Assembly (NCBI RefSeq): GCF_042684485.1
Contig: NZ_JBHULM010000007.1
Location: 661,149 to 725,148 of the forward strand
DNA: 64,000 bases
Reading direction: 5' to 3'
DNA from: Oceanihabitans gracilariae
GTDB lineage: Bacteria > Bacteroidota > Bacteroidia > Flavobacteriales > Flavobacteriaceae
The notes below the pieces were generated by a model that was not told where the DNA came from, ran no database searches, and was given only the letters and a program-made list of their open reading frames with translations. Below, piece after piece: positions 53,202 to 62,653 of this stretch. Positions within the stretch are counted from its first letter, which is position 1, and each line of letters opens with the position of its first letter. Both the position numbers and the translations under genes were made by a program.

Positions 53202-53801
53202 ATGAAAAAAGTAAGTTCTGTTGAAGAGTATATAGAAACAAATAGCCATTTTAAAGAAGCTTTACAAAAGCTTAGAGAAATAGTTTTAAAAACCAATCTG
53301 GACGAGTCTATAAAATGGTCTGCTCCTACTTATAGTTTAAACGGAAAGAACATTTTAGGGCTTGGTGCCTTTAAAAAGCATTTCTGTATTTGGTTTTTTA
53401 ATGGTGTGTTCTTAAAAGATGAAAATCAATTATTAGAACAAGCTAAAGAAAAAACGAAAGCATTACGCCAAATGCGATTTTCATCTATTGAAGAAATAGC
53501 ACCAAATATAGTTTTAGCTTATATAAAAGAAGCCATAGAAAATCAAAAACTAGGAAAAGAAATAAAGGCTGTAAAAACCACAAAAAAAGATGTTGTTATT
53601 CCTACAGAATTAAAAGATGCTTTGAATGGCAATAGCTCAGTAAAAGAAGCTTTTAAAGCACTTTCTCCTGCTAAACAACGTGAGTATTGCGAACATATAG
53701 CATCAGCTAAAAGAGCAACTACAAAACAGTCTAGAATAGAAAAGATAAAACCTATGATTCTTAAAGGTGCAGGTTTACATGATAAGTATAAGAATTGTTA
53801 G
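53202..53801 (+). CDS. DUF1801 / YdeI-OmdA-like protein
   Basis: A 199-residue protein from ATG 53202. An earlier in-frame TTG at 53160 is rejected because the -7 element TATATTTG (53176-53183) lies between, so that codon would be outside the transcript. The N-terminal half is DUF1801 (LREIVLKTNLDESIKWSAPTYSLNGKNILGLGAFKKHFCIWFF). The C-terminal half (LKDALNGNSSVKEAFKALSPAKQREYCEHIASAKRATTKQSRIEKI) is the OmdA/YdeI helical region. Such proteins are linked to drug or stress tolerance by weak evidence only. Confidence 0.85.
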   Translation: MKKVSSVEEYIETNSHFKEALQKLREIVLKTNLDESIKWSAPTYSLNGKNILGLGAFKKHFCIWFFNGVFLKDENQLLEQAKEKTKALRQMRFSSIEEIAPNIVLAYIKEAIENQKLGKEIKAVKTTKKDVVIPTELKDALNGNSSVKEAFKALSPAKQREYCEHIASAKRATTKQSRIEKIKPMILKGAGLHDKYKNC

Positions 53802-53825
53802 GTATTAGGTGTGAGTATAGAAAAG

Positions 53826-53863
53826 AAAAAAGCTTCAAAGAAAAAATCTTTGAAGCTTTTTTT
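53826..53863. terminator. Bidirectional terminator between DUF1801 and yajC genes
   Basis: A 15-bp stem (AAAAAGCTTCAAAGA / TCTTTGAAGCTTTTT) with an A-rich loop and T/A runs outside; the convergent genes end on either side (53801 and 53885). Confidence 0.88.
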
Positions 53864-53884
53864 ATATAATGAAGTATGTAAAAC

Positions 53885-54181
53885 TTACTTCTTACTTTCT
53901 GTTGGTGATACGTTTAAGTTTTTACTTAATTCCATAGAAATGGCAGAACGATCAAACTTTAGCTTTCCAGCCATAGTTTCAATAACACAACTGTTATCTT
54001 TTTCGTTTAAATCTGCTATTTTACCATGCAAACCACTTTTAGTAATTACTTTATCTCCACGTTTAAGTTCGCTAGCAAACTTTTTTTCTTGTTTTGCACG
54101 TTTCATTTGAGGTGCAATCATAAAAAAGTAAACTACAGCAAACATTGCTATAAACGGTAAAAATTGTCCTATTTCTCCCAT
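53885..54181 (-). CDS. yajC: YajC, Sec translocon accessory subunit
   Basis: A 98-residue protein with one N-terminal transmembrane helix (FLPFIAMFAVVYFFMIAPQ) and the YajC core (MKRAKQEKKFASELKRGDKVITKSGLHGKIADL). It assists SecDF in protein export. It lies 5 bp after the DUF1573 gene, a common pairing in Bacteroidota. Confidence 0.95.
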   Translation of the reverse strand: MGEIGQFLPFIAMFAVVYFFMIAPQMKRAKQEKKFASELKRGDKVITKSGLHGKIADLNEKDNSCVIETMAGKLKFDRSAISMELSKNLNVSPTESKK

Positions 54182-54186
54182 TCTAA

Positions 54187-54741
54187 TTAATCGTGGTTAT
54201 GACCTTCGTGACCTGGTTGAGTACTTGACTTTACAGGAGCAGCTGCATTTACAGAACCTGCTGGTACAGTTTGTGTACTTTTATTAACTGCATTAGGATC
54301 TGCTTTTACAAAAGCTTTAATTTTAACAGTTTCTTTACCTGTTTCTGTATTAGCTGTTACAGTAATTGTTTTTGTAATAGCGTTTTTACCAGAACCATTA
54401 TACTTTACAGTAAATTTACCTGATTCTCCTGGAGCTAAAGGCTCTTTAGACCAATCTTGAGGTACAGTACAACCACATGTACTTTTAATGTTTGTTATAA
54501 CTAAAGGTGCTTTACCTGTGTTTTTATAAGTAAATACAGTTTCTACTGGAGTTTTAGCTTCAATTTCACCAAAATCATGCTCTGTTTTATCAAAAGTTAA
54601 AACAGGAAAGTTTGTTGCACTTGCATCTCTTTCTGCTGCTTCAGCAACGTTTTGTTCATCAATTTTTTTTGAGGCATCTTCTTTACATGAAGTAAAAGCG
54701 ATTAAGCAAAATGCGCTTAAACCTAATAATACTTTTTTCAT
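54187..54741 (-). CDS. DUF1573 lipoprotein
   Basis: A 184-residue lipoprotein (lipobox LIAFTSC) with a DUF1573 Ig-like domain (FPVLTFDKTEHDFGEIEAKTPVETVFTYKNTGKAPLVITNIKSTCGCTVPQDW). The STCGCT motif is the family hallmark. The C-terminus ends in a low-complexity His tail (PGHEGHNHD). The family is envelope-related but of unknown function. It precedes yajC by 5 bp. Confidence 0.88.
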   Translation of the reverse strand: MKKVLLGLSAFCLIAFTSCKEDASKKIDEQNVAEAAERDASATNFPVLTFDKTEHDFGEIEAKTPVETVFTYKNTGKAPLVITNIKSTCGCTVPQDWSKEPLAPGESGKFTVKYNGSGKNAITKTITVTANTETGKETVKIKAFVKADPNAVNKSTQTVPAGSVNAAAPVKSSTQPGHEGHNHD

Positions 54742-54799
54742 AATTCTATTTTTATATTTACAAAGTTATTTTGAAACGTAAATGTAATAAATTTTATAT

Positions 54800-55744
54800 T
54801 TACAGCAATCCTCTACCTATTTTATTTAACTTTTTTTCTGCCTCGTATTGCTTAACTAATTTGTCAAGAACTCCATTTATAAACACACTACTTTTAGGTG
54901 TAGAGTATTCTTTAGCTATTTCTAAATACTCATTAATGGTAACTTTTACAGGAATAGAAGAAAAGTGTAACAGTTCGCAAATTCCCATTTGTAGTAAAAT
55001 ATAGTCTATACTAGCAATACGTTCTGCGTCCCAGTTTTTTGTTTTACTATCTATTTCGGCATTTAGCTTGCTTTGTTTTAAAATAGTTTTAGTTAATAAA
55101 TCTATAGCAAACTTTTTATCATCATCGTCTTTATATAAACTAGGTACAAAGTGCGTAGGCTTTACATTAGCTTTTACCTTTTTTAATAATTTTAAAATGG
55201 CTGTGTTTATTATAGGTAAATCATCTAACCAAGTTAAATTTTTATCTTCAATATACTCGTAAAGCTTTTCGTTAGGTGCAATAATTTCTTTAAAAACATC
55301 TACCACAAAGTCTTTATCCTCTTTAAAGGTTGATGTTTTTGTTTGCATGTATTCTGCATACAAATCACTAGCAAGTATTTCTCTAAAAAGAATATCTACA
55401 TATTCATCATCTAACTGCCAATTGGTAATATTATGCGAGTAGATAGCTTCTAGAAGAGCAGGATCTCTTTTTAGTAGTAAAAATACTTCGTTATTAATAA
55501 ATTTCTTGTTGGGATCTTTATCTTCTTTAGTAGCAAGAAGCTTTTTTTGTGTTTTTTCTATATTGATTTCTGCTTTTTTATGTACCTCAATTAATAAGGA
55601 CATTAGGAGCAAATATAGATGGTACATACCATCAATACTGTTAAGTAAAAACTTTTGGTCTTTACTAAAATCATCACTTTCACCTCCTTTAAAAGCATAA
55701 AGGATTTGCATAACTTTAATACGAATGTGTCTTCTATTAAGCAT
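54800..55744 (-). CDS. nusB: NusB transcription antitermination factor, long form
   Basis: A 314-residue protein. The C-terminal half is the NusB domain (KTKNWDAERIASIDYILLQMGICELLHFSSIPVKVTINEYLEIAKEYSTPKSSVFINGVLDKLVKQ). The N-terminal MLNRRHIRIKVMQILYAF start is also NusB-like, so a large insert of roughly 150 residues splits the domain. Classical NusB is about 140 residues; this long form is normal for Bacteroidota. It helps anti-termination of rRNA transcription. Confidence 0.9.
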   Translation of the reverse strand: MLNRRHIRIKVMQILYAFKGGESDDFSKDQKFLLNSIDGMYHLYLLLMSLLIEVHKKAEINIEKTQKKLLATKEDKDPNKKFINNEVFLLLKRDPALLEAIYSHNITNWQLDDEYVDILFREILASDLYAEYMQTKTSTFKEDKDFVVDVFKEIIAPNEKLYEYIEDKNLTWLDDLPIINTAILKLLKKVKANVKPTHFVPSLYKDDDDKKFAIDLLTKTILKQSKLNAEIDSKTKNWDAERIASIDYILLQMGICELLHFSSIPVKVTINEYLEIAKEYSTPKSSVFINGVLDKLVKQYEAEKKLNKIGRGLL

Positions 55745-55767
55745 ATAAAAAAGAACTTTGTTTAAAA

Positions 55768-55793
55768 AAGGCGAAAGTAGTTACTTTCGCCTT
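55768..55793 (-). terminator. Terminator after the amino acid dehydrogenase
   Basis: A 12-bp stem (AAGGCGAAAGTA / TACTTTCGCCTT) with a 2-base loop and a T run on the minus strand, 25 bp after the dehydrogenase stop. Confidence 0.85.
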
Positions 55794-55817
55794 GATATAA
55801 TAGTATTTTAATAAGAA

Positions 55818-56921
55818 TTATTTAGAATTTTCATTCTTTCTTGTTTCAATTCTACTTTTTGCAATATTGAGAGCTGCTTGATTAGTAGTAATATCATTCA
55901 TTTCTGCATTAGATAAAATTTCTAATGTAGTGTTATAGATATTTTCTGTTTTACGAACAATTTCTTGTTTATCGTAACCTTCTAATTCTGCATAAACATT
56001 AATGATTCCTCCTGCATTGATTAAAAAATCTGGTGCGTAAACAATTCCTTTATCTTGAAGAATTAAACCATGTTTTGCTTCTTCTGCTAATTGGTTATTT
56101 GCTGCTCCAGCAATTACTTTAGCTTTTAGTTTATTAATGGTTTCGTCATTAATAGTTGCTCCTAAGGCACAAGGTGCGTAAATATCTACATCTTCGCTAT
56201 AAATATCGTTTCCTGTGTAAATAGTTGCTCCGTATTTTGCACTAGCTTCTTGTAAACGTTCTTGGTTAATATCAGAGATAATAACTTTTGCTCCTTCTTT
56301 AGTTAAATGATCAACTAAAGATTCACCAACGTGACCAATACCTTGAACAATTACTTTTTTACCATCCAGCACATCGCTTCCAAATTTATATTTAGCAGCA
56401 GCTTTCATTCCCATATATACACCATATGCAGTAATAGGTGACGGATTTCCTGCTCCACCTTTACTTTCAGAAATACCAGTTACATAAGGAGTAACTTCAT
56501 GCACTAAATCCATATCAGCAGTTTCCATACCAACGTCTTCTGCAGTAATATACCTACCACTTAAAGAATGTACAAATTCACCAAACTTTTTCATTAGTTC
56601 TGGTGTTTTTTGTGTTTTAGCATCTCCTATAATTACGGCTTTTCCTCCTCCAAGGTTTAATCCAGTAATTGCAGACTTAAAAGTCATACCACGAGAAAGT
56701 CTTAATACATCGTTTAAGGCTTCCCATTCATTATTATACTGCCACATTCTAGTTCCTCCAAGTGCAGGACCTAATACTGTATTATGAATACCAATAATTG
56801 CTTTTAAACCTGTATCTTTGTCGTTGCAAAAAACAATTTGCTCATGATCATCGAAAGAAAGTTGTCCAAATACAGGATCTACTTTTTTAAGATCTTTTGC
56901 GTTAATAACGTCTGAAACCAT
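55818..56921 (-). CDS. Glu/Leu/Phe/Val-type amino acid dehydrogenase
   Basis: A 367-residue NAD-dependent enzyme. Motifs: catalytic Lys in LNLGGGKAVIIGD, a dinucleotide-binding VIVQGIGHVGESLVDHL, and LGGTRMW near the start. The length and motifs fit leucine (branched-chain) dehydrogenases rather than the longer glutamate dehydrogenases. It interconverts branched-chain amino acids and keto acids and would feed the leucine route of the HMG-CoA lyase gene at 44922. Confidence 0.9.
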   Translation of the reverse strand: MVSDVINAKDLKKVDPVFGQLSFDDHEQIVFCNDKDTGLKAIIGIHNTVLGPALGGTRMWQYNNEWEALNDVLRLSRGMTFKSAITGLNLGGGKAVIIGDAKTQKTPELMKKFGEFVHSLSGRYITAEDVGMETADMDLVHEVTPYVTGISESKGGAGNPSPITAYGVYMGMKAAAKYKFGSDVLDGKKVIVQGIGHVGESLVDHLTKEGAKVIISDINQERLQEASAKYGATIYTGNDIYSEDVDIYAPCALGATINDETINKLKAKVIAGAANNQLAEEAKHGLILQDKGIVYAPDFLINAGGIINVYAELEGYDKQEIVRKTENIYNTTLEILSNAEMNDITTNQAALNIAKSRIETRKNENSK

Positions 56922-57066
56922 TTAATTTATATTTAAAGTTAGGGTTGTTCTTTTGATAAATTCAAAAAAACAATATGCAAAATTAAACCAATATTCACAT
57001 AAACGCAATAAAAATGATGTTAAATTATGAAATTGATAAAAATAAAAAATAATCCTATTTCTGTAA

Positions 57067-58821
57067 ATGAAAGAATTACAGCACTTAAATAAGTACTTCT
57101 TAAAGTACAAATTTAGTCTAATCTTTGGTATATTAATAACAATAGCCTCAAAGATTTTTTTACTTTATACACCTAGACTTATTAGAAAATCTATTAATGT
57201 AGTAGATGAGTACAGAAAAGGAAGTATTACAGATATACAATTAGTAAAAGCAGAGCTATTAGAAAACATCCTTTATATCATTGGTGCTGCTTTAATTACA
57301 GGTATTCTTACTTTTTTTATGCGTCAAACCATTATTAATGTATCTCGTTATGTTGAATATGACTTAAAAAACGAAGTGTACCAACAGTACCAGAAACTGT
57401 CTCTAAATTTTTACAAAAAAAATAGAACAGGAGATTTAATGAACAGAATTAGTGAAGATGTTACTAAAGTACGTATGTATGCAGGACCAGCAATTATGTA
57501 CAGCATTAACACCATTACACTGTTTATAATTGTTATTAGCTCGATGTATAGTCAAGCACCTAAATTAACTTTATACACGCTAATACCATTACCTATTTTA
57601 TCTATTATTGTATTTAATGTAAGTAAAGAAATACATAAACGCAGTACTATAGTACAGCAGTATTTATCTAAACTATCGACTTTTACCCAAGAGTCTTTTA
57701 GTGGTATTTCTATTATTAAAGCTTATGGTATGGAGCCACAAACTTTTAATAATTTTGATGTACTATCTACAGAAAGCAAAGAAAAACAATTACATTTAGT
57801 TAAGGTACAAGCGCTTTTTTTTCCTACCATGATATTACTTATTGGTATCAGTAACTTAATTGTAATTTATATTGGAGGACAGCAATATATTAACGGAGAA
57901 ATTAAAAGTTTAGGTACTATTGCAGAGTTTATTATTTATGTAAATATGCTAACATGGCCTGTAGCAACCGTTGGTTGGGTTACCTCTATTATACAGCAAG
58001 CAGAAGCATCACAAAAAAGAATAAATCACTTTTTAACCATAGAACCAGAAATACAAAACAAAGCAAGTGAACCTTCTAAAATTCAAGGAAACATCACTTT
58101 TAAAAATGTATCTTTTACTTATGACGACACTAATATTGAAGCCTTAAAAGATGTAAGCTTTACTTTAAATTCTGGCGAAACCTTAGCTATTATTGGTAAA
58201 ACAGGTTCTGGAAAATCTACCATTTTAGATTTAATAGGAAGACTCTATGATATTAAATCAGGAGAGTTATTAATTGACAATACACCTATTGACCAGGTAA
58301 ACCTAAACAGTTTAAGAGAAAGCATTGGTTATGTACCACAAGAAGCCTTTTTGTTTAGCGACTCTATTAATAACAATATTAAATTTGGAAAAGAAGACGC
58401 TACAGATGAAGAAGCAATACAAGCGGCAAAATATGCACAAGTACATAAAAACATTATAGGCTTTACTAAAGGATATGAAACGGTTTTAGGTGAAAGAGGA
58501 ATTACACTTTCTGGAGGACAAAAGCAACGTGTATCTATTGCTAGAGCCATACTTAAAGATCCACAAATATTATTATTTGACGACTGTCTTTCTGCTGTTG
58601 ATACAGAAACCGAAGAAAAAATACTTAAAAGTTTAAACAAGTTATCTAAAGGAAAAACAACAATAATTGTTAGTCATAGAATTTCATCAGCTAAAAATGC
58701 AGACAAGATAATAGTTTTAGATGACGGAAAAATAGTACAAGAAGGTACGCATGATAGTCTTACAGCACAAGAAGGATACTATAAAAGCTTGTATTTAAAA
58801 CAATTATCTAAAAACACATAG
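57067..58821 (+). CDS. ABC transporter, fused permease-ATPase (MsbA-like)
   Basis: A 584-residue half-transporter: six membrane helices (about residues 18-300) then an ATPase with Walker A IGKTGSGKST, Q-loop YVPQEAFLF, signature LSGGQKQR, Walker B ILLFDDCLSAVD and H-loop VSHRI. It acts as a dimer and exports lipids, peptides or drugs. It is divergent from the dehydrogenase. ATG at 57067 is the most upstream start that keeps the gene clear of the minus-strand gene. Confidence 0.92.
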   Translation: MKELQHLNKYFLKYKFSLIFGILITIASKIFLLYTPRLIRKSINVVDEYRKGSITDIQLVKAELLENILYIIGAALITGILTFFMRQTIINVSRYVEYDLKNEVYQQYQKLSLNFYKKNRTGDLMNRISEDVTKVRMYAGPAIMYSINTITLFIIVISSMYSQAPKLTLYTLIPLPILSIIVFNVSKEIHKRSTIVQQYLSKLSTFTQESFSGISIIKAYGMEPQTFNNFDVLSTESKEKQLHLVKVQALFFPTMILLIGISNLIVIYIGGQQYINGEIKSLGTIAEFIIYVNMLTWPVATVGWVTSIIQQAEASQKRINHFLTIEPEIQNKASEPSKIQGNITFKNVSFTYDDTNIEALKDVSFTLNSGETLAIIGKTGSGKSTILDLIGRLYDIKSGELLIDNTPIDQVNLNSLRESIGYVPQEAFLFSDSINNNIKFGKEDATDEEAIQAAKYAQVHKNIIGFTKGYETVLGERGITLSGGQKQRVSIARAILKDPQILLFDDCLSAVDTETEEKILKSLNKLSKGKTTIIVSHRISSAKNADKIIVLDDGKIVQEGTHDSLTAQEGYYKSLYLKQLSKNT

Positions 58822-58961
58822 CAATATTTAGTAGTACAAATCTGCCAATAATAATGCCTAAATCAAATATTTAAAAGATTTATAACAATTAGTTGGTTGT
58901 TATCTATTTTTTTTTGATTTTTGAAAATCTATTAATTAAACTTAATATAAAATACAACACT

Positions 58962-59366
58962 ATGAATACCAATGGCATGATGGAGAAAGAGGAAATTTAT
59001 TCTAAAGTATTAAGAGCAGGAAGACGCACTTATTTTTTTGATGTTAGAGCAACAAAGGCAGGAGATTATTACTTAACAGTTACTGAAAGTAAAAAATTCA
59101 CTAATGATGATGGGTCTTTTCATTATAAAAAACATAAAATCTATATATACAAAGAAGATTTCTCTGAATTCAATAGCATTTTAGCAGAAATGACAGATTA
59201 TATTATAGCTGAAAAAGGAGACGAAGTAATTAGCGAGCGTCACCAAAAAGACTTTAAAAAAGAATATCATACAGAAAACACAAATACATCTGAAACTACT
59301 GAAACTCCTGAAGTTTCAGAAACTGTAGAAAGCAGATTTACAGATATTGATTTTGATGATATTTAA
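58962..59366 (+). CDS. PUR-domain (DUF3276) nucleic-acid-binding protein
   Basis: A 134-residue protein from ATG 58962, preceded by an unlikely in-frame extension of hydrophobic residues from 58893. The core (EEIYSKVLRAGRRTYFFDVRATKAGDYYLTVTESKK, then YKKHKIYIYKEDFSEF) is the bacterial Pur-alpha-like fold that binds single-stranded DNA or RNA. It ends in an acidic Thr/Glu-rich tail (TETPEVSETVESRFTDIDFDDI). Confidence 0.9.
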   Translation: MNTNGMMEKEEIYSKVLRAGRRTYFFDVRATKAGDYYLTVTESKKFTNDDGSFHYKKHKIYIYKEDFSEFNSILAEMTDYIIAEKGDEVISERHQKDFKKEYHTENTNTSETTETPEVSETVESRFTDIDFDDI

Positions 59367-59389
59367 AATCTAAGAAAATGTTTAAAGTT

Positions 59390-59420
59390 AAAACCGTTGC
59401 TATTAGTAACGGTTTTTTTT
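59390..59420 (+). terminator. Terminator after the PUR-domain gene
   Basis: Stem AAAACCGTT / AACGGTTTT with a 9-base loop and a run of eight T, 23 bp after the stop. Confidence 0.85.
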
Positions 59421-59546
59421 GTTTTAAAAACTCCCCTACTCTTTTAACTTCTTGTAGAAATTGAAACGTACCAGCTTATTACTCAAAGCGAAAACATAAT
59501 AAAACCTAGAGTTATAGCACAAAAGACGAAGCTTCTTTTGTAATAT

Positions 59547-60578
59547 TTAAACCTTTACATAAAACAGGGTTAAAACAGAAAGTACTACAGCATAAAGGAT
59601 GGCTATTTGCCAACCCACTAAAGCAGCAACAATACCAACAAGAATAAAAAACCACAACGGAAACAAGGTTATATACACTGCAAACCTAAAGGTTGCTACA
59701 AATTCTATTTCTTTAATTTTTGGTTTCACAAAAGATTTCCATATTAAAAAGGGAATAAAAAATTGAACTAGAAGTAGGTATTTAAGAACCGTTTTTACAT
59801 AACTTTTATTTGGTCTCTCTTTTTTCTGGCAGGATTTAAAATTAGATGCAATACAGGTATTTACTGCTTCAGGATTTAAAAAATCTACTGGAATTTCTTC
59901 TAACCTACTAGCTATAGCTTCATAATTATCTGAAGGAATATGTGTAGTTAATTTACAAATAGCCTGATACACATCTTCCTTTAGTTTAATAATAGCTTTA
60001 TTTTTATCTGTAGACAGGTAGTTTTTAGCAGGAATAGGTTTTCCGAAGAAAACAGAAGTGCTATCTACAAAATCATCTGCTTTGTTATAATTAATTCCTA
60101 CAGGAATAATTTGTAAATCTATTTCTGGATATTTCTCTAGAGTTTCAAAAACAATTCGTGTAAACCCTTTACTCAAAGGCCTCACGCTTCGGTTAATATG
60201 GTGGTTTCCTTCAGGGAAAATAACAACCGTTTTATTTTGGCTTAAAACCTCTGTACAAGTTGAAAATATAGAATTATTATTGCTAATACTACTCCAACCA
60301 TCTCGAATTCTGTATACAGGAAGCATTTGTAAACTACGTAAAAACTTGCTGATTATTGGTTTATTAAAAACCGAAGCACGTGTTAAAAAGTAACAAAATC
60401 TACCCGATTTAGTAGCGATTAACAAAGGATCTATTAATGCGTTCTGATGGTTTGCTAGAAATAAAACAGGTTTGTTTTTTGGTACCTGCTGTACATTATA
60501 CACTTTAAAACGTTTATAATAACAGAATAGCCCAATGCTAAGATATGTTTTAAAAAAATAGAGCCAGAGTTGTTTCAC
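59547..60578 (-). CDS. PlsC-like acyltransferase
   Basis: A 343-residue enzyme from GTG 60578 (VKQLWLYFFKTY). A longer frame to 60662 is rejected because it would overlap the upstream gene by 80 bp. The acyltransferase motifs are NHQNALIDPLL, with H and D five residues apart instead of the usual four, and VIFPEGNHH. C-terminal hydrophobic segments anchor it in the membrane. It likely acylates glycerolipids or a lipid A-like acceptor. It lies 4 bp after the BASS gene. Confidence 0.83.
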   Translation of the reverse strand: MKQLWLYFFKTYLSIGLFCYYKRFKVYNVQQVPKNKPVLFLANHQNALIDPLLIATKSGRFCYFLTRASVFNKPIISKFLRSLQMLPVYRIRDGWSSISNNNSIFSTCTEVLSQNKTVVIFPEGNHHINRSVRPLSKGFTRIVFETLEKYPEIDLQIIPVGINYNKADDFVDSTSVFFGKPIPAKNYLSTDKNKAIIKLKEDVYQAICKLTTHIPSDNYEAIASRLEEIPVDFLNPEAVNTCIASNFKSCQKKERPNKSYVKTVLKYLLLVQFFIPFLIWKSFVKPKIKEIEFVATFRFAVYITLFPLWFFILVGIVAALVGWQIAILYAVVLSVLTLFYVKV

Positions 60579-60582
60579 GAAG

Positions 60583-61482
60583 TTATTTTTTTGATTTTGA
60601 AGACCAATACAAAGAAAGACATAATCCAGAAATGATATGCCAAATTCCCCAAAAGGCAGCAATTAAAGCCATTCCGCCAAGTCCGTTAAAGAAAGTAAAA
60701 ATAAGTAATAAACCTAAACCAGAGTTCTGAATTCCGGTTTCAATAGCTAATGTTTTTTGGTTTTTAAAAGACAACCTTAAACCTTTTGCTACAAAAAAGC
60801 CTAGAGCAAGCGCTAAAATATTATGGCTAATACCAATAAGTAATACTTTATCAATATAGCGATTAAAGATTTCTAAATTGTTTGCAAAGGCAATAATAAC
60901 AATGGTTACAAAGACTAGTATAGAAAAAGGTTTTAGTATTTTAGAAAGTTTTTTTGCTAGATCAGGAAATTTACTTTTTAAGGACATACCTAATACTAAC
61001 GGAATTCCTAAAATGAGAATGATTAGTTTTACTAATTCTAAAAAATTAATTTCTACGTTTTGTAAAAGTTGCGCTGTTGGTTGGTATAAATTACCATAAA
61101 GCTGAAAGTTTAATGGCGTTAAAAACATTGCTAAAAACGTTGCAAAAGCTGTTAAGCTAACCGAAAGTGCTGTATTTCCTTTTGCAAGATGTGTCATAAA
61201 ATTAGAAATATTTCCGCCAGGACAAGCTGCAACCATCATCATACCAAGAGCAATACTTGGGTGAGGTTTTATAAGCAACACAAAAAAATAAGTAACTAAA
61301 GGTAAAAGTACAAATTGCAACACAACACCAAGTATAACCAACTTAGGCGATTTAAATAATTGTTTAAAATCATTTAATGTTACACCAAGAGAAACACCAA
61401 ACATTACCACTGCAAGTGCAATATTTAGCACCCAAAGATTCGTGGTGTCAAAATTAATTTTTACTGCATCTAACTCTATCAT
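60583..61482 (-). CDS. BASS-family (bile acid:sodium symporter-like) transporter
   Basis: A 299-residue protein with about nine membrane helices. Motifs: LGVTLNDFKQLFKSPK near the start, AACPGGNISNFMTHLAKGNTALSVSLTA, and ETGIQNSGLGLLLIF, the conserved core regions of BASS transporters. It takes up organic anions with sodium. It lies 2 bp after the CsaA-like gene. Confidence 0.9.
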   Translation of the reverse strand: MIELDAVKINFDTTNLWVLNIALAVVMFGVSLGVTLNDFKQLFKSPKLVILGVVLQFVLLPLVTYFFVLLIKPHPSIALGMMMVAACPGGNISNFMTHLAKGNTALSVSLTAFATFLAMFLTPLNFQLYGNLYQPTAQLLQNVEINFLELVKLIILILGIPLVLGMSLKSKFPDLAKKLSKILKPFSILVFVTIVIIAFANNLEIFNRYIDKVLLIGISHNILALALGFFVAKGLRLSFKNQKTLAIETGIQNSGLGLLLIFTFFNGLGGMALIAAFWGIWHIISGLCLSLYWSSKSKK

Positions 61483-61484
61483 AT

Positions 61485-61820
61485 TTAAGCAACAGTAGTT
61501 CCGTTTTTCACTTTAATTTCAGGATTTAATAAAATTACATCTTTATTATTTACAGCACCTAAAACTAGGCATTCGCTCATAAATTTTCCTATTTGTTTTT
61601 TCTTAAAGTTTAAAACAGCAACAATTTGCCTGTTAAGTAAATCTTCTTTTGTGTATAAAGTTGTTATTTGAGCCGAAGATTTTCTTATTCCTAAGGTTCC
61701 GAAATCTATGGTAAGCTGGTAAGCAGGATTATGTGCTTCGGGAAAATCATTTACTTCAATAATGGTTCCTACACGAAGATCTACTTTGGTAAAATCTTCA
61801 AAAGTTATGGCTTGTTTCAT
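61485..61820 (-). CDS. csaA: CsaA-like tRNA-binding domain protein
   Basis: A 111-residue protein with an OB-fold tRNA_bind domain (FTKVDLRVGTIIEVNDFPEAHNPAYQLTIDFG through the end, KKQIGKFMSECLVLGAV). CsaA is proposed to be an export-related chaperone. It is the first gene of the three-gene run csaA-BASS-acyltransferase. Confidence 0.92.
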   Translation of the reverse strand: MKQAITFEDFTKVDLRVGTIIEVNDFPEAHNPAYQLTIDFGTLGIRKSSAQITTLYTKEDLLNRQIVAVLNFKKKQIGKFMSECLVLGAVNNKDVILLNPEIKVKNGTTVA

Positions 61821-62089
61821 TTTATATTTAGTTAGTGAGTGTTAATATATTGATTTTTTATAAGGTAATGCACTTTGGTGCTTAAAATTGAATTTATAAG
61901 TTCTTTTCTGTGCCCTTTTTTAATGTTTTTGTGGTTTATTTTTTCAATAAAAAATCATTTTACGAAAGGCTTACTATTGTAGGAGAAATCGATTATTCAA
62001 AAGATGTTTTATATAAATTGAGACTCCCTTTTTTATGAATTTTCATTCCTTTTTACTAACTTAATGAATTATTTTAAAACAAAATTATT
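61821..62089. other. Intergenic region csaA - thioredoxin-like
   Basis: A 269-bp AT-rich divergent spacer. No conserved operator or RNA gene was recognised. Confidence 0.5.
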
Positions 62090-62647
62090 ATGGCAAATAC
62101 ACCTTCTAATATGCTTCCGTTAGGCACAAAAGCACCAAATTTTGAATTGTTAGACACTGTTTCTAATACAACATTAAGTCTTCAGCAGTTACAAGGAAAA
62201 GCAGCAACTGTGGTTATGTTTATTTGTAACCATTGTCCGTTTGTGCTTCATGTAAACCCTGTTTTGGTAGCAATGGCAAACAAGTATACTACTAAAGGCG
62301 TTTCGTTTATAGCAATTTCTAGTAATGATGCTAATAAATATCCGCAGGATGCTCCAGAAAAAATGACAATTCATGCTAAGGAAAACCACTATCCTTTTCC
62401 TTATTTATATGACGAAACACAAGAGGTTGCAAAGGCATATGATGCTGCCTGCACACCAGATTTGTATGTTTTTAATGCTGATTTGGATTTAGTGTACAGA
62501 GGACAATTAGACGACTCAAGGCCTGGAAATGGTATTGCTGTTACAGGATTAGATTTAAGTCATGCTTTAGATTGCGTACTAAATAATACGGAAAATGAAA
62601 AACTTCAAAAACCAAGTATAGGTTGTAATATTAAGTGGAAAAACTAA
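62090..62647 (+). CDS. Thioredoxin-fold AhpC/TSA-family protein
   Basis: A 185-residue cytoplasmic protein without signal peptide. N-terminal LGTKAPNFELLDTVSN and the active-site-like NHCPFV (a CNHCP motif: two Cys with the spacing of thioredoxins) and a cis-Pro region (CTPDLYVF) fit the redoxin family. It may be a thiol peroxidase or disulfide reductase. The gene runs into the recombinase gene 6 bp later. Confidence 0.85.
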   Translation: MANTPSNMLPLGTKAPNFELLDTVSNTTLSLQQLQGKAATVVMFICNHCPFVLHVNPVLVAMANKYTTKGVSFIAISSNDANKYPQDAPEKMTIHAKENHYPFPYLYDETQEVAKAYDAACTPDLYVFNADLDLVYRGQLDDSRPGNGIAVTGLDLSHALDCVLNNTENEKLQKPSIGCNIKWKN

Positions 62648-62653
62648 AAAATT

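Noticed and set aside
60579..60662. Longer N-terminus for the acyltransferase
   Set aside because: It would overlap the upstream transporter gene by 80 bp; the GTG at 60578 sits 4 bp after that stop.
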